This document shows positions 9,417-19,102 of a stretch of 64,000 bases of DNA, piece after piece. This stretch comes from Acidimicrobiaceae bacterium. Its GTDB lineage: Bacteria; Actinomycetota; Acidimicrobiia; Acidimicrobiales; Poriferisodalaceae. The position numbers and the translations under genes are program-made. The stretch spans positions 1 through 64,000 of the forward strand of contig PBMG01000010.1 of the NCBI GenBank assembly GCA_002722565.1, read 5' to 3'. Positions within the stretch are counted from its first letter, which is position 1. Every line of letters starts with the position of its first letter. The notes below the pieces were generated by a model that saw only the letters and a list, made by a program, of their open reading frames with translations, was not told where the DNA came from and did not search any database.

Positions 9417-11579
9417 TTAGCAAACCTTTACTTGATAGGTGTTGACCGCGTGTACCTCCGGCCCGCGTAGTTCAAGTGCTAGGGAGGCTATTCCAGGATC
9501 CTTTGTTACCAAAAAAGTTTCCGCAATCTTGGTCACACTGTCCGGTTCAAAGGCACCGGTAAAGCTCCAACTCTGTGCATCTAGGCCTGGAGCGTGCCAT
9601 TCAACGAAGAGGGTCGCCTGCTCGATACTGGTCCGGAGATCGGACACGACGTGTATTGCGCATTGGTTCGTGCCGATAGGAATGTCATCTTTATGCAAAT
9701 CGGCAACCACAATGACCGGCCGGTTAGCTGCGCTCAGCGCGTCCCAAGCTATTTTGGGTTTACGACGGTGATCCAATATGGCGCAACTCACATATGGGAG
9801 AGCGTCAGCAAAAAGAAACTGACAAAAACCTCCCGTTGGTTTGTATTTCAGTGTCCGGAGTATCTCAATGGTGTGCCGGACTATCTGCGCTTGACGGGTC
9901 TGGGTGCTGTCAACCCAGTCCTCCCAAGCAGCCGAGCTGTCCAAAGGCGCATATTTGTTGATGAGTTCGAGGTCCGCACCGAATTCTTCGGATAGGACAC
10001 GAGTATCTACCCGGGGAAAGTTTGTTGCGCCGCAAGCGGCTGCTACATGATCGTCGTGGGGCACCGACTGCGCTCCGAACTCAGAAACAAATCGTAAGAG
10101 TCTCGGCACCCGTGAACCTAGAACTGCTAGATCCGAAATTTTTCCATGTCGCCATCCGAACCAAAGATGAGAATCAGTTCCGTCAAGTTGAGGTAAATGC
10201 GGAGCTACACCCGAATGAGCTATGGCAGGTCTAGTTGGGTCAGCTTTGTCGAAAGAACGCTTCACTGACCGGTCAAGAATGGATCGGTTCCATGACGGGA
10301 TTTGGTGGGTGAGAGATGTCAGAGGCCCATAGGTGGAACTGCTATCCAAGTTTCGTTGGTTTCTTGCGGAACGATCGAAGTGGTACGGCTCGTTATGGCT
10401 GTTCCAAAGAACTATTGAAGGATGGTGTCCGTATTGGTGAACGAGTGCTGTCGCTTGCCGTGTCGCTTGAGTTCTTATACCCCGCGAGTAACCCCATTGA
10501 AGAGGGAAATCTTGGAAGATGAGAATCCCAAGTTTGTCGGCTTCTGCATAAAGATCGGGATGAGCGACGTGTCCATGAACTCGCACAAGATCGAGTCCAG
10601 CGTTCTTGGCGAGGATGAGGTCGCGTCGGTAATCGCCTGGAGATATTGAAGATAAGTCTGCATCGCTTGGACCAAAGTTGGTTCCTTTGAGAAAAATCTG
10701 TTCACCATTGACTGAGGCAATCCAGTTTTTGAGTTCAAAGCTCCGAAGGCCAGTGAGGCGACTTTTAGTGTCACTGGACCTTTCGTCGATCTTGACCGCT
10801 ACCTCTACTTCGTAAAGTGGTTGGGCGCCCAAAGAGAATGGCCACCATAAATCTGGTTTTTCTACCGCTACGTGCCATTCGATCTCGTTGCGTCCGCGAG
10901 CCAACACCATCTCTTGGCTGTGCTCAATTGAATGGGTGTTGCTTACGGTCGTAAGAATTTCAACTGTCGCGGTAGTGGCACTATCTAACACCCCACCCAC
11001 CCGAATGATTGCTCGATCGTCATCTGCCTCGAGAACGAGCACTCTGAGGTCATCGATTCGTATGGGGCCGGTCTCTTCGATCCTGATATCTCGCCATAAA
11101 CCACCAGGATTTAAGTCATGATTAAGACTGTCTGAATGTTGCAAAACACCTGTGATGTTTCGCTTATTGGTCCGATCCGAAGGTGTTTCACAGTTGGCTT
11201 CGATAGCCAATAAATGTTGACCAGGATGCTTTGTGGCTTGTGTTATCTCGAAATTGTGTTCGACGAAATAGCCCTCGGTATCTCCTAAGTACGCGCCGTC
11301 GAACCAGACGTCACCCTGATAGCAGAGGCCATCGATCATGAGCCAGCGCCTGTTGTCCTCAAAGAGTTGGTCTAGTTCAAAATGGCGGCGATACAAAACA
11401 GCGTCAGTGGCGTCTAGCTGGTCGCATGAACGCCATAACCCTGGGACTTTGATGTCCAACCAGTCTTTATCGTCGAATTCAGGATCGGCTATGAGTCGTC
11501 GCGCGTCTTCATCTGCTCCCAGCACTTTCCAGGTGCCTGATAAAGAGATTTCTCTTTCTGTGTTTAGAAACTCATTCAC
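9417..11579 (-). CDS. Glycoside hydrolase family 2 protein (beta-mannosidase/beta-galactosidase-like)
   Basis: About 720 residues. The order of domains is that of GH2: an N-terminal sugar-binding jelly roll starting with LSGTWKVLG, immunoglobulin-like segments, then a TIM barrel. WNSHNEP contains the probable acid/base glutamate, and VSEFGAQSVP probably contains the nucleophile, a form most like beta-mannosidases. No signal peptide is seen, so it probably acts on imported oligosaccharides in the cytoplasm. The start is uncertain: a TTG at 11654 gives a longer product that overlaps the divergent AAA gene, and GTG 11579 gives a start a few residues before the conserved sugar-binding domain. No sugar transporter or regulator lies beside it. 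Substrate not predictable from sequence alone. Confidence 0.85.
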   Translation of the reverse strand: MNEFLNTEREISLSGTWKVLGADEDARRLIADPEFDDKDWLDIKVPGLWRSCDQLDATDAVLYRRHFELDQLFEDNRRWLMIDGLCYQGDVWFDGAYLGDTEGYFVEHNFEITQATKHPGQHLLAIEANCETPSDRTNKRNITGVLQHSDSLNHDLNPGGLWRDIRIEETGPIRIDDLRVLVLEADDDRAIIRVGGVLDSATTATVEILTTVSNTHSIEHSQEMVLARGRNEIEWHVAVEKPDLWWPFSLGAQPLYEVEVAVKIDERSSDTKSRLTGLRSFELKNWIASVNGEQIFLKGTNFGPSDADLSSISPGDYRRDLILAKNAGLDLVRVHGHVAHPDLYAEADKLGILIFQDFPLQWGYSRGIRTQATRQATALVHQYGHHPSIVLWNSHNEPYHFDRSARNQRNLDSSSTYGPLTSLTHQIPSWNRSILDRSVKRSFDKADPTRPAIAHSGVAPHLPQLDGTDSHLWFGWRHGKISDLAVLGSRVPRLLRFVSEFGAQSVPHDDHVAAACGATNFPRVDTRVLSEEFGADLELINKYAPLDSSAAWEDWVDSTQTRQAQIVRHTIEILRTLKYKPTGGFCQFLFADALPYVSCAILDHRRKPKIAWDALSAANRPVIVVADLHKDDIPIGTNQCAIHVVSDLRTSIEQATLFVEWHAPGLDAQSWSFTGAFEPDSVTKIAETFLVTKDPGIASLALELRGPEVHAVNTYQVKVC

Positions 11580-11641
11580 GATCTTGCCGACCGTAGCGGT
11601 CTGAGCGACCCAAAGGGCGCGTCGGCGGTTAGGGTGCGGCC

Positions 11642-13042
11642 ATGACTCAGCCAAGGAACCTCGGGGAATTGAAGAAGTCGGGATGGGTGTCTCGACCAGT
11701 AAAAGAAGAAATGCGACAAAATGCTGTCGCCCTCATATCTGCAGGCGAACCGCTTTTCGACGGTGTTGTTGGGTACGAAAATACGGTCCTCCCGCAACTT
11801 GAGAATGCTGTTCTTGCCGGACATGACGTGATCTTCTTGGGAGAACGAGGCCAAGCGAAAACTCGAATGATTAGATCCTTGGTGAATTTGCTTGATGAAT
11901 GGATGCCATACATCGAAGGTTCAGAAATTTATGATGATCCGTATAACCCGGTCTCAAAGCACGCGAAAGATTTGGTCAACAAACGCGGTGACAAAACTCC
12001 AATCGTGTGGGCCCATCGGGATGTTCGCTATGGAGAAAAGTTAGCTACTCCCGATACCTCCATTGCTGACCTTATTGGTGAAGTGGATCCGATAAAGGTC
12101 GCTGAAGGTAGATATCTTTCCGATGAGCTGACGCTCCATTACGGGATGGTCCCTAGAACCAACCGAGGAATTTTTGCGATCAACGAACTCCCAGATTTAG
12201 CGGAACGCATACAGGTGGGCTTGCTAAATGTCCTTGAGGAGCGAGATGTCCAAATTCGCGGATACAAGGTTCAGCTGCCGCTTGATGTGTTGCTCGTTGC
12301 TTCAGCTAACCCAGAGGATTACACCAACAGAGGCCGAATGATTACTCCACTCAAGGACCGGTTCGGTGCGCAGATTCGCACTCATTACCCATTGGAAATT
12401 GATACTGAAATTGATATTGCCGAACAGGAAGCAGTGCCGCTCGACGCTCCAGGGCTTTCTATCGTTGTCCCCGAATTTATGGCTGAAGTAATTGCCACCT
12501 TTAGCCATATCTGCCGATCGAGCCCACAAGTCAATCAACGATCCGGAGTCTCGGTCAGGATGACGGTTACTAATTACGAAACTCTTGCCGCGAACGCTAC
12601 TCGTCGCGCATTGCAAGCTGGCGAAAATCGGGTTGTCCCTAGAGTCAGCGATCTGGACGCTTTGATGGCTTCGTCCAGTGGAAAAATCGAAATCGAATCC
12701 ATCGAAGAGGGCCGCGAAGGTCAAATCGTCAAGCAAATGCTTGATGCAGCTGTGCTTGAGGTCTTCAAAGGACGATTTTCACCAGAAGATCTTGTCGGCG
12801 TAGTCGACAGCTTTGATGGCGGCACCGTGGCTCATACGGGTGACGACTTGGGGTCAGCGGAATATGCGGACATGCTTGCTGGCCACCCTGCTCTGGCCGC
12901 GGCTGCAGCAGAACTCACCGATTCATCTGAACCGGCTGAATTGGCTAGTGCAGTGGAACTAATCCTCGAAGGACTGCACTTATCGAAACGGCTTAACAAG
13001 GAAGCAATTGGGGTTCGGGCGACCTACAGAGGCCGAGGCTGA
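11642..13042 (+). CDS. MoxR/magnesium-chelatase-like AAA+ ATPase
   Basis: 466 residues. A Walker A of the form GERGQAKT (near 68-75), a Walker B region (GIFAINELPDLAERIQ near 175-190) and a sensor segment (LLVASANPEDYTNRGRM) place it with MoxR and BchI-like AAA+ chaperones. The next gene encodes a VWA protein 28 bases downstream; this pairing is characteristic of the class, in which the ATPase and VWA protein together remodel or insert metal into a client. No chlorophyll or cobalamin genes are nearby, so it should not be called a magnesium chelatase in function. Residues after about 400 are acidic and alanine-rich. The client is unknown. Confidence 0.88.
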   Translation: MTQPRNLGELKKSGWVSRPVKEEMRQNAVALISAGEPLFDGVVGYENTVLPQLENAVLAGHDVIFLGERGQAKTRMIRSLVNLLDEWMPYIEGSEIYDDPYNPVSKHAKDLVNKRGDKTPIVWAHRDVRYGEKLATPDTSIADLIGEVDPIKVAEGRYLSDELTLHYGMVPRTNRGIFAINELPDLAERIQVGLLNVLEERDVQIRGYKVQLPLDVLLVASANPEDYTNRGRMITPLKDRFGAQIRTHYPLEIDTEIDIAEQEAVPLDAPGLSIVVPEFMAEVIATFSHICRSSPQVNQRSGVSVRMTVTNYETLAANATRRALQAGENRVVPRVSDLDALMASSSGKIEIESIEEGREGQIVKQMLDAAVLEVFKGRFSPEDLVGVVDSFDGGTVAHTGDDLGSAEYADMLAGHPALAAAAAELTDSSEPAELASAVELILEGLHLSKRLNKEAIGVRATYRGRG

Positions 13043-13070
13043 AGACCAAATCGAAGTAGGACGACGTTTC

Positions 13071-15107
13071 ATGGTGATCCGGAAAAGAAACAAAAAGCGG
13101 GAAGGTTCACGCTTCCGCTATTCAGCGTGGGACGGAACCCAAGTCGGCTTTGAATACGACGCCCAAGATCTATTCAAAGAACTAACCGACGATTTGCTGT
13201 ACCACGGCGATCTCAATGCTGCGATGCGGCGCCTCATGCAACAAGGTTTCGAAGACCGAGATGGCAATCGTATGCAAGGCCTGCGCGACATGCTTGACCA
13301 ACTTCGAGAACGCCGAGAGGAGATGTTGGATCAATTCGATCTTGGCGGGATCTATGACGAGATCAATGAAACCTTGGATGACGTCGTATCCGAAGAGCGC
13401 GACGCAATCGAAGACCATGTCGATAATGCCTCTGATTCCGGAGATCAACGAGCAAGTGAAATAGCTGAAGCTTCTTCTGTTGACAAGAACCTTCAACTAG
13501 ACATGCTGCCTCCAGATTTGGCTGGCAAAGTCCGAGGATTACAAAGCTACGAATTTGTTTCGTCCGAGGCTCGAGAACAGTTCGAAGAACTCATTGACCG
13601 CCTCAAGAAGGAAATCGCTCAAAGCCAATTTGACCAAATGGCAGGAGCGATGGGCGAGATGCAGCCAGAAGATCTTTCACCGATGAAAGACATGATGTCT
13701 GAGCTCAACCAAATGATTGAGCAACGAAACAATGGTGAGGAACCGGACTTCGAAGGTTTCATGGAGCGACACGGAGATTTCTTCCCCGAAAAACCTGAGT
13801 CGCTAGATGAACTCCTAGAAATTATGGCTGAACGGATGGCGGCCATGCAGGCGATGATGAATTCGATGACTCCTGAGCAACGCCAACAGTTGCAGGAACT
13901 CTCCGCTGAACTTATGGACGACATGGATTTGCAATGGCAGACCCAGCAACTTGCTCAGCACCTCCAAGAAGCATTTCCAGATATGAACTGGGACCAGAGT
14001 TACGACTTTGGTGGTAATGAGCAATTGAACATGCCCGAGGCCACTGATGTGATGCAACAACTTGGGGACCTAGACGCGCTCCAACAAATGCTGCAAAACG
14101 CATCGAATCCAAGTGCGCTAGCGGAAGTAGATCCCGAAAGGGTTCAAGAACTTCTAGGAAATGAGTCTGCCGAAGCCATACAGCGGCTAAGCGAAATGGC
14201 GCGGATGCTCGAAGAAAACGGGCTTGCAGAAAATAAAGAAGGTCGACTCGAACTAACCCCACGAGCTTTACGAGCAATAGGCCAGAACGCGCTTGGTGAC
14301 CTGTTTGACAAGTTGATGGATGACAAAGTTGGTTCGCATCGGATCAACAGAATCGGGATCGGTCACGAGCGTGCCTACGAAACTAAGCCGTATGAGTTTG
14401 GTGACAACTTCAACCTCAATATTGAGCAAACTGTTCGTAATGCCATAGGTAGAACCGGCCAAGGCACCCCAGTTCGTTTAACCCCTGATGATTTCGAAAT
14501 TGAACGAACTGAGATGACTACTCGAGCATCGACTGTTCTCATGCTTGATTTGTCGCTTTCAATGCCTATGCGCGACAACTTTCTTCCGGCAAAGAAAGTG
14601 ACGATGGCGCTGCATTCGCTAATTAGTTCTCAGTACCCCCGCGATTACCTAGGTTTAGTTGGGTTCGCGGAGTCAGCGTTTGAGTTCAAACCACAGCAAC
14701 TGCCGGAAGTTTCTTGGGACTATGCGTATGGCACCAATATGCAACACGGTTTTATGATTGCCCGTCGATTACTGGCCCGCCAGAGCGGCACCAAACAGAT
14801 CATCATGATCACCGATGGCGAACCGACAGCACATATCGGACCCAACGGCCAACCGTATTTCAATTATCCGCCTGTCCCCGAAACCATCGAAGCCACACTT
14901 AAAGAGGTTGCTCGGGCAACCAAAGAAGATGTTCGAATCAATATTTTTATGTTGGACCCCAACAACTATCTTCGGCAATTTGTTGAGAAAATGACTCACA
15001 TGAATGGGGGGAGGGCGTTCTTCACAAGCCCAGATAACTTGGGTGATTACGTGCTCGTCGATTTCCTGGAACACAGAAGGCGACTGTCGTCTACAGGACG
15101 GTTCTGA
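13071..15107 (+). CDS. VWA-domain protein, partner of the AAA+ ATPase
   Basis: 678 residues from the ATG at 13071, which has AGGACG upstream; a TTG at 13008 overlapping the ATPase gene is less likely. The N-terminal two thirds are highly charged, helical and rich in Met, Gln and Glu, with likely coiled coils at roughly 170-320. The C-terminal 190 residues form a von Willebrand A domain with the metal-ion-dependent site DLSLS (D493 onward), a Thr-containing second loop (YGTNMQHG) and MITDGEP. Known: VWA partners of MoxR ATPases bind the client via this metal site. No signal peptide or membrane segment, so it is cytoplasmic. Forms a two-gene operon with 11642-13042. Confidence 0.88.
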   Translation: MVIRKRNKKREGSRFRYSAWDGTQVGFEYDAQDLFKELTDDLLYHGDLNAAMRRLMQQGFEDRDGNRMQGLRDMLDQLRERREEMLDQFDLGGIYDEINETLDDVVSEERDAIEDHVDNASDSGDQRASEIAEASSVDKNLQLDMLPPDLAGKVRGLQSYEFVSSEAREQFEELIDRLKKEIAQSQFDQMAGAMGEMQPEDLSPMKDMMSELNQMIEQRNNGEEPDFEGFMERHGDFFPEKPESLDELLEIMAERMAAMQAMMNSMTPEQRQQLQELSAELMDDMDLQWQTQQLAQHLQEAFPDMNWDQSYDFGGNEQLNMPEATDVMQQLGDLDALQQMLQNASNPSALAEVDPERVQELLGNESAEAIQRLSEMARMLEENGLAENKEGRLELTPRALRAIGQNALGDLFDKLMDDKVGSHRINRIGIGHERAYETKPYEFGDNFNLNIEQTVRNAIGRTGQGTPVRLTPDDFEIERTEMTTRASTVLMLDLSLSMPMRDNFLPAKKVTMALHSLISSQYPRDYLGLVGFAESAFEFKPQQLPEVSWDYAYGTNMQHGFMIARRLLARQSGTKQIIMITDGEPTAHIGPNGQPYFNYPPVPETIEATLKEVARATKEDVRINIFMLDPNNYLRQFVEKMTHMNGGRAFFTSPDNLGDYVLVDFLEHRRRLSSTGRF

Positions 15108-15173
15108 TGGGGAAAGCGACCTACCAAACAACGAAGTCTTCATGACTCGTGTTGTGCTACTAGATTCTCGGCA

Positions 15174-15797
15174 ATGAGTCCCACTGACCTTGCCCCCGAA
15201 CGCGTACGAAAGGGTGAACGTACGCGAACTCGAATCTTGGACGCGGCAGCTGACGTTCTTGCGCGTCGAGGGTACGCGGCGGCGACGTTGACCGAGATCG
15301 CATCTGTAGCAAAGATGCAAGCCGGAAGCCTCTACTACCACTTTGATTCTAAAGACGCGATTGTCGAAGAGGTGATGGCTGTTGGACTTGAGCATGCTCG
15401 TGACGCGATACGAACAGCACTCAAAGCTGTAGGAGAAGACGCATCAGGACATGATCGGCTCATGGCTGCTGTGGTCGCATATATCACCGCAATAACTCTC
15501 GACTCGGACTTCACCAAGGCAAATATTCGCTGTTATGAAGAGTCTCCCGAAACAACGAGAGAAAACCTTGCAGTACCTCTGCGTGAATTCGCCAACGGCT
15601 GGGTGCGGTTGATGGAATCTGGTCAGATTGACGGGTCGTTGCGCAGCGATGTAGAAGCTCGGGTAGTGGCGCGCATGACGATCGCTGCGATGAATTCAGT
15701 AGTTGGCTGGTGGCGAGTTGACGGCGAATTCCACATAGAGCAGGTAGCGCATATGTTTGCAAGCACTGTGGTGGATGGTCTTTCCACCGACAGTTAG
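15174..15797 (+). CDS. TetR-family transcriptional regulator
   Basis: 207 residues. The N-terminal helix-turn-helix is clear at about 18-65 (RTRILDAAADVLARRGYAAATLTEIA followed by GSLYYHFDSKDAI, shown here in pieces). The C-terminal ligand-binding part is less conserved and reads as KstR2/FadR-like in style. The LLM flavoprotein gene follows after 41 bases on the same strand, so it may control that gene, but no operator palindrome stood out in the short gaps. Ligand unknown. Confidence 0.9.
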   Translation: MSPTDLAPERVRKGERTRTRILDAAADVLARRGYAAATLTEIASVAKMQAGSLYYHFDSKDAIVEEVMAVGLEHARDAIRTALKAVGEDASGHDRLMAAVVAYITAITLDSDFTKANIRCYEESPETTRENLAVPLREFANGWVRLMESGQIDGSLRSDVEARVVARMTIAAMNSVVGWWRVDGEFHIEQVAHMFASTVVDGLSTDS

Positions 15798-15838
15798 GAC
15801 AAACCCCGTAATAAGGGAAACGCTTCGGAGGGTTAATT

Positions 15839-16963
15839 GTGAAATTCGATTTGTTCATGTACTGCACGATGGGTAGACGTGAAGAACTTGAATCAGGATT
15901 AGCGGGTCTCAACAACGACTACTACCAGCGGATGCTCACCGAAATATCCGATATCGCTAAATACGCAGATCGCAACGGATGGCACGGCATAGGCCACCCG
16001 GAACACCATCTTCAAATTGAAGGATTTGAAGCATCAAACGACCTTGGCTTAATGGCGTCTTGGATAGCGAACGCCACAGAGCAATTACGGGTCATATCTT
16101 GTGGTTTTGTATCAACCACCCATAACCCATTACGGGTAGCAGAGCAGATTTCGACCCTCGACCATATGACTGGTGGCCGCCTCGGAGTCGGAATTGTTCG
16201 GGGATATCAGCATCGGTGGGTTGACCAGCTGAAAATCCGACCGGACTTGTCTGCTGTTGGCCACTGGAACAAAGACACAGATGTTGATGAGTACAACAGA
16301 AGATTCTTTGAGGAGTTTGTAGAAGTAGTGCTGACTGCGTTACGAAACAAAACCTTCAGCTACGAAGGTGAATTTTGGAAATTCCCAAATGACAATCTGA
16401 ACCCGCATCATCACAGCGTCTATTCCGACTTCGGCGCTGGAATAGACCCTGACATGACCATCAATGAGATTGGGATTGCCCCCAGGCCTCTGCAAGATCC
16501 GCACCCACCTCTCTATGGCGGCTTCACGATGTCTATGAAGACAGCCCTGTTTTGGGCGAAATATGGAGGAACTCCGATTGTCTTAAGCGACAAACTAGAT
16601 TTTTGCGAGGCGTTGTGGAAAACCTACCGAGAGGAGTCACCCCGGCATGGCATCGAAAAACCCAAGGGACATGAAGCCGCATGGGGAGGCATAACGGTAT
16701 GTGCACCGACCGATCTTGAGGCCCAAAAGCAATTCGAAGATATGGAATGGTTTTGGGATAGCTGGGCACGCCAATTCGGTCAGGGGATGCCGCTAAAACT
16801 GGTTGGAAGCCCTGACACGATAAGCAGACAGATAGAAGAAGCGCAAAGCCGCCTGGGCTTCGAAGAGATTTTCTTTTTGGTCCCGCAAGGAATCCATTCC
16901 AGCGACCAGATCATCGAATCGATGGATCTTCTCACCCACCAGGTAAAGCCGAGATTTAGCTGA
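15839..16963 (+). CDS. LLM-class flavin-dependent oxidoreductase (bacterial luciferase-like)
   Basis: 374 residues, a single TIM barrel. Family marks are GIGHPEHHLQIEGF near the start, the ISTLDHMTGGRLGVGIVRG segment, and VGSPDTISRQIEE near the end (a phosphate-binding and family-typical region). Such enzymes use reduced FMN or F420 to oxygenate or reduce small molecules. The GTG at 15839 is preceded by GGAGGG. The DUF2342 protease elsewhere in this window belongs to a family often linked with F420 in Actinobacteria, but nothing here shows which cofactor is used. It follows the TetR gene and is probably regulated by it (inference). Confidence 0.88.
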   Translation: MKFDLFMYCTMGRREELESGLAGLNNDYYQRMLTEISDIAKYADRNGWHGIGHPEHHLQIEGFEASNDLGLMASWIANATEQLRVISCGFVSTTHNPLRVAEQISTLDHMTGGRLGVGIVRGYQHRWVDQLKIRPDLSAVGHWNKDTDVDEYNRRFFEEFVEVVLTALRNKTFSYEGEFWKFPNDNLNPHHHSVYSDFGAGIDPDMTINEIGIAPRPLQDPHPPLYGGFTMSMKTALFWAKYGGTPIVLSDKLDFCEALWKTYREESPRHGIEKPKGHEAAWGGITVCAPTDLEAQKQFEDMEWFWDSWARQFGQGMPLKLVGSPDTISRQIEEAQSRLGFEEIFFLVPQGIHSSDQIIESMDLLTHQVKPRFS

Positions 16964-17030
16964 AGCTTTTTCGGTCCTTAACAATATGAGTCACATCAAA
17001 CTAAAATACGGGGCCTAGCCTTAATGGTTT

Positions 17031-18359
17031 ATGGCTGGATCCGACTCACTCCTGAAGAGGCCGACTTTCGCGGGTAGCGATAGCAGCTTGGCGAAGTTCG
17101 TCGCCCGCCCTGTTTTGCGCTTCATAGATCGCGAAGTGGCCGGCGGCATCTTGTTATTGATAGCAACAGCAGTCGCCCTTATCTGGGTGAACTCTGGATG
17201 GAGTGACAGCTACCATGACTTTTGGCACTCCGAAATTGAGTTGGTCATTGGAACATGGCACGTCTTCGAACACATGAGTGTTGGCCACTTCGTTAATGAC
17301 GCATTGATGGCCCTATTTTTCTTTGTCGTAGGCCTTGAAATAAAGAGGGAATTAGTTACAGGAGACCTGAGTTCTTTCCGAGCAGCGGCGCTACCAGCGA
17401 TTGGCGCGTTAGGTGGAATGTTGGTGCCGGCGCTGTTTTACTTCATGCTCAACACCAGCGGAGAGGCGTCACAAGGATGGGGTATCCCCATGGCGACCGA
17501 TATAGCTTTCGCGGTCGGAATCGTTGCCTTGTTAGGCAGCCGAGTCTCGCCGAAAATTAAGCTATTCCTGCTCACCCTGGCGATCGTTGACGATATTGGA
17601 GCGATAGCAGTCATCGCTATTTTCTATAGCAGCGGTCTAAGTGTCCCGTGGTTACTAACAGCGCTTGTGGGCCTGATAACGGTGTGGGTTCTTCAGCGTG
17701 CACGCGTATGGGCGATACCTGTATACGCGGTGTTCGGTATTTTCATTTGGTACGCAACCTTGGAGTCAGGGGTTCACGCAACTATTGCCGGAGTGGCGTT
17801 GGGACTATTAACACCGGCCAAACCACTTCTCGGCCGACGTGACGCTCAACAAATAGTTGATGCTCTCCCGAGCAACGCGAATGTGGCTGAAGTGAGGCAC
17901 GCGTCTTTCTTGGCGCAGGAATCAGTGCCCCTTACAGAGCGACTAGAAAACATGCTTCACCCCTTCACTGCATTCATCATTATTCCGATTTTCGCGTTAG
18001 CCAATGCGGGAATCGAACTCAGTGGGGACATCATTTCTGATGCTGCAGCAAGCAATGTAACCCTTGGAATCATCGCTGGCTTGGTAATCGGAAAACCCAT
18101 TGGAATTACCCTCTTTGCGTGGATAGCGACTCGCTTCGGCTTCACCCTTCCAGAGGGAGTCAATTGGCTTCAGTTCATCGGAATGGGATTAGCTGCCGGT
18201 ATCGGATTCACCGTGTCCATCTTCGTAGGCGGGCTGGCCTTTGATAACCAAGGTATAACGGATCTAGCCAAAATAGGGATCCTTGTGGCTTCTCTGATAG
18301 CGGCGGTAGGTGCGTTGCTTCTTCTTTATTACGGAAAGCAGCCGGATACCAACGAATGA
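17031..18359 (+). CDS. nhaA: Na+/H+ antiporter NhaA
   Basis: Exports Na+ in exchange for protons across the cytoplasmic membrane. 442 residues with about twelve hydrophobic helices. The ion-site aspartates are visible in MATDIAFAVG (equivalent of Asp133) and IVDDIGAIAVIA (equivalent of the Asp163/Asp164 pair). FFFVVGLEIKRELVTGDL is the well-known early signature. The stop overlaps the ATG of the HAD gene (ATGA), so the two are translationally coupled. Downstream lies a sodium-type membrane pyrophosphatase, which suggests a sodium cycle. The ATG at 17031 has no clear ribosome site, so translation may be leaderless or weak. Confidence 0.95.
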   Translation: MAGSDSLLKRPTFAGSDSSLAKFVARPVLRFIDREVAGGILLLIATAVALIWVNSGWSDSYHDFWHSEIELVIGTWHVFEHMSVGHFVNDALMALFFFVVGLEIKRELVTGDLSSFRAAALPAIGALGGMLVPALFYFMLNTSGEASQGWGIPMATDIAFAVGIVALLGSRVSPKIKLFLLTLAIVDDIGAIAVIAIFYSSGLSVPWLLTALVGLITVWVLQRARVWAIPVYAVFGIFIWYATLESGVHATIAGVALGLLTPAKPLLGRRDAQQIVDALPSNANVAEVRHASFLAQESVPLTERLENMLHPFTAFIIIPIFALANAGIELSGDIISDAAASNVTLGIIAGLVIGKPIGITLFAWIATRFGFTLPEGVNWLQFIGMGLAAGIGFTVSIFVGGLAFDNQGITDLAKIGILVASLIAAVGALLLLYYGKQPDTNE

Positions 18360-18976
18360 TAGAAGCGATTTTGTTCGACTTTGATGGTGTTATACGTCAA
18401 TGGGACGAATCTGACCTGTGGACGTTCGAAGTTGAAGCAAATATCGAAAGAGGCACTATCTTTGCCGTCGCCTTCTCAAAAGAACTTCACGAACCATTGA
18501 CGCGCGGCGAGCTCACATGGGTCGAATGGAAAGACAAAACTGAACACATATTGGTAGAAAGCCACGGTGCCTTCATCCGACCTCTGGTTAATAGATTCTT
18601 TGCGTTCGAAGGGCGAATTGATCTAGAGATGGTCAATCTCATTAAACAACTACCGAAGCAATTCCGCCTAGGGATTCTGACCAACAACCATGATCGATTC
18701 GAGGAATACCTCGAAAGAGTCGATCTCACAGATCTGTTTGATGTCGTAATAAACACCCATCGGATAGGAGTAGCTAAACCGGAGAAACTCGCATATGAAA
18801 GCGCTGTTTCACGTTTATCTGTAGAGCCCCAAAACTGTCTTTTCATTGACGACGTCGAGGCAAACGTTGAGGGAGGCCAGGCTGCCGGACTCAAATGTCA
18901 TCACTTCCGAACCCAAACAGGTCTTGTCGCATGGCTAAAAGAATTCGACATTCAACTAATCAGTGACAAGAAGTAG
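18356..18976 (+). CDS. HAD-superfamily hydrolase
   Basis: 206 residues. Motif I FDFDGVI (catalytic Asp pair) is at residues 7-13, motif II is ILTNNHD, a lysine in VAKPEK serves as motif III, and motif IV is FIDDVEANVEGG. A helical cap sits between motifs I and II. The overall style is that of small phosphatases acting on sugar phosphates or similar metabolites; the substrate cannot be told. It begins four bases inside the end of nhaA. Confidence 0.9.
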   Translation: MIEAILFDFDGVIRQWDESDLWTFEVEANIERGTIFAVAFSKELHEPLTRGELTWVEWKDKTEHILVESHGAFIRPLVNRFFAFEGRIDLEMVNLIKQLPKQFRLGILTNNHDRFEEYLERVDLTDLFDVVINTHRIGVAKPEKLAYESAVSRLSVEPQNCLFIDDVEANVEGGQAAGLKCHHFRTQTGLVAWLKEFDIQLISDKK

Positions 18977-19102
18977 TTGCCCCTCAGGCAAGGGTTTCGT
19001 AGGATTTTCCTCTGGTGCCGAAACGCACCTCGCCGTCTCGGACTCTCTCGGCCCGGACCGAACCGGCACCTTCTACCAACTGGGCTGAACTGAGAGGACA
19101 TC

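Noticed and set aside
11580-11654. TTG start for the GH2 gene
   Set aside because: Overlaps the divergent AAA gene start and adds 25 residues not typical of GH2; kept as an alternative only.
18977-19102. Hairpin TTGCC/GGCAA after the HAD gene
   Set aside because: Only a five-base stem with a five-base loop and no T tract; too weak to call a terminator.
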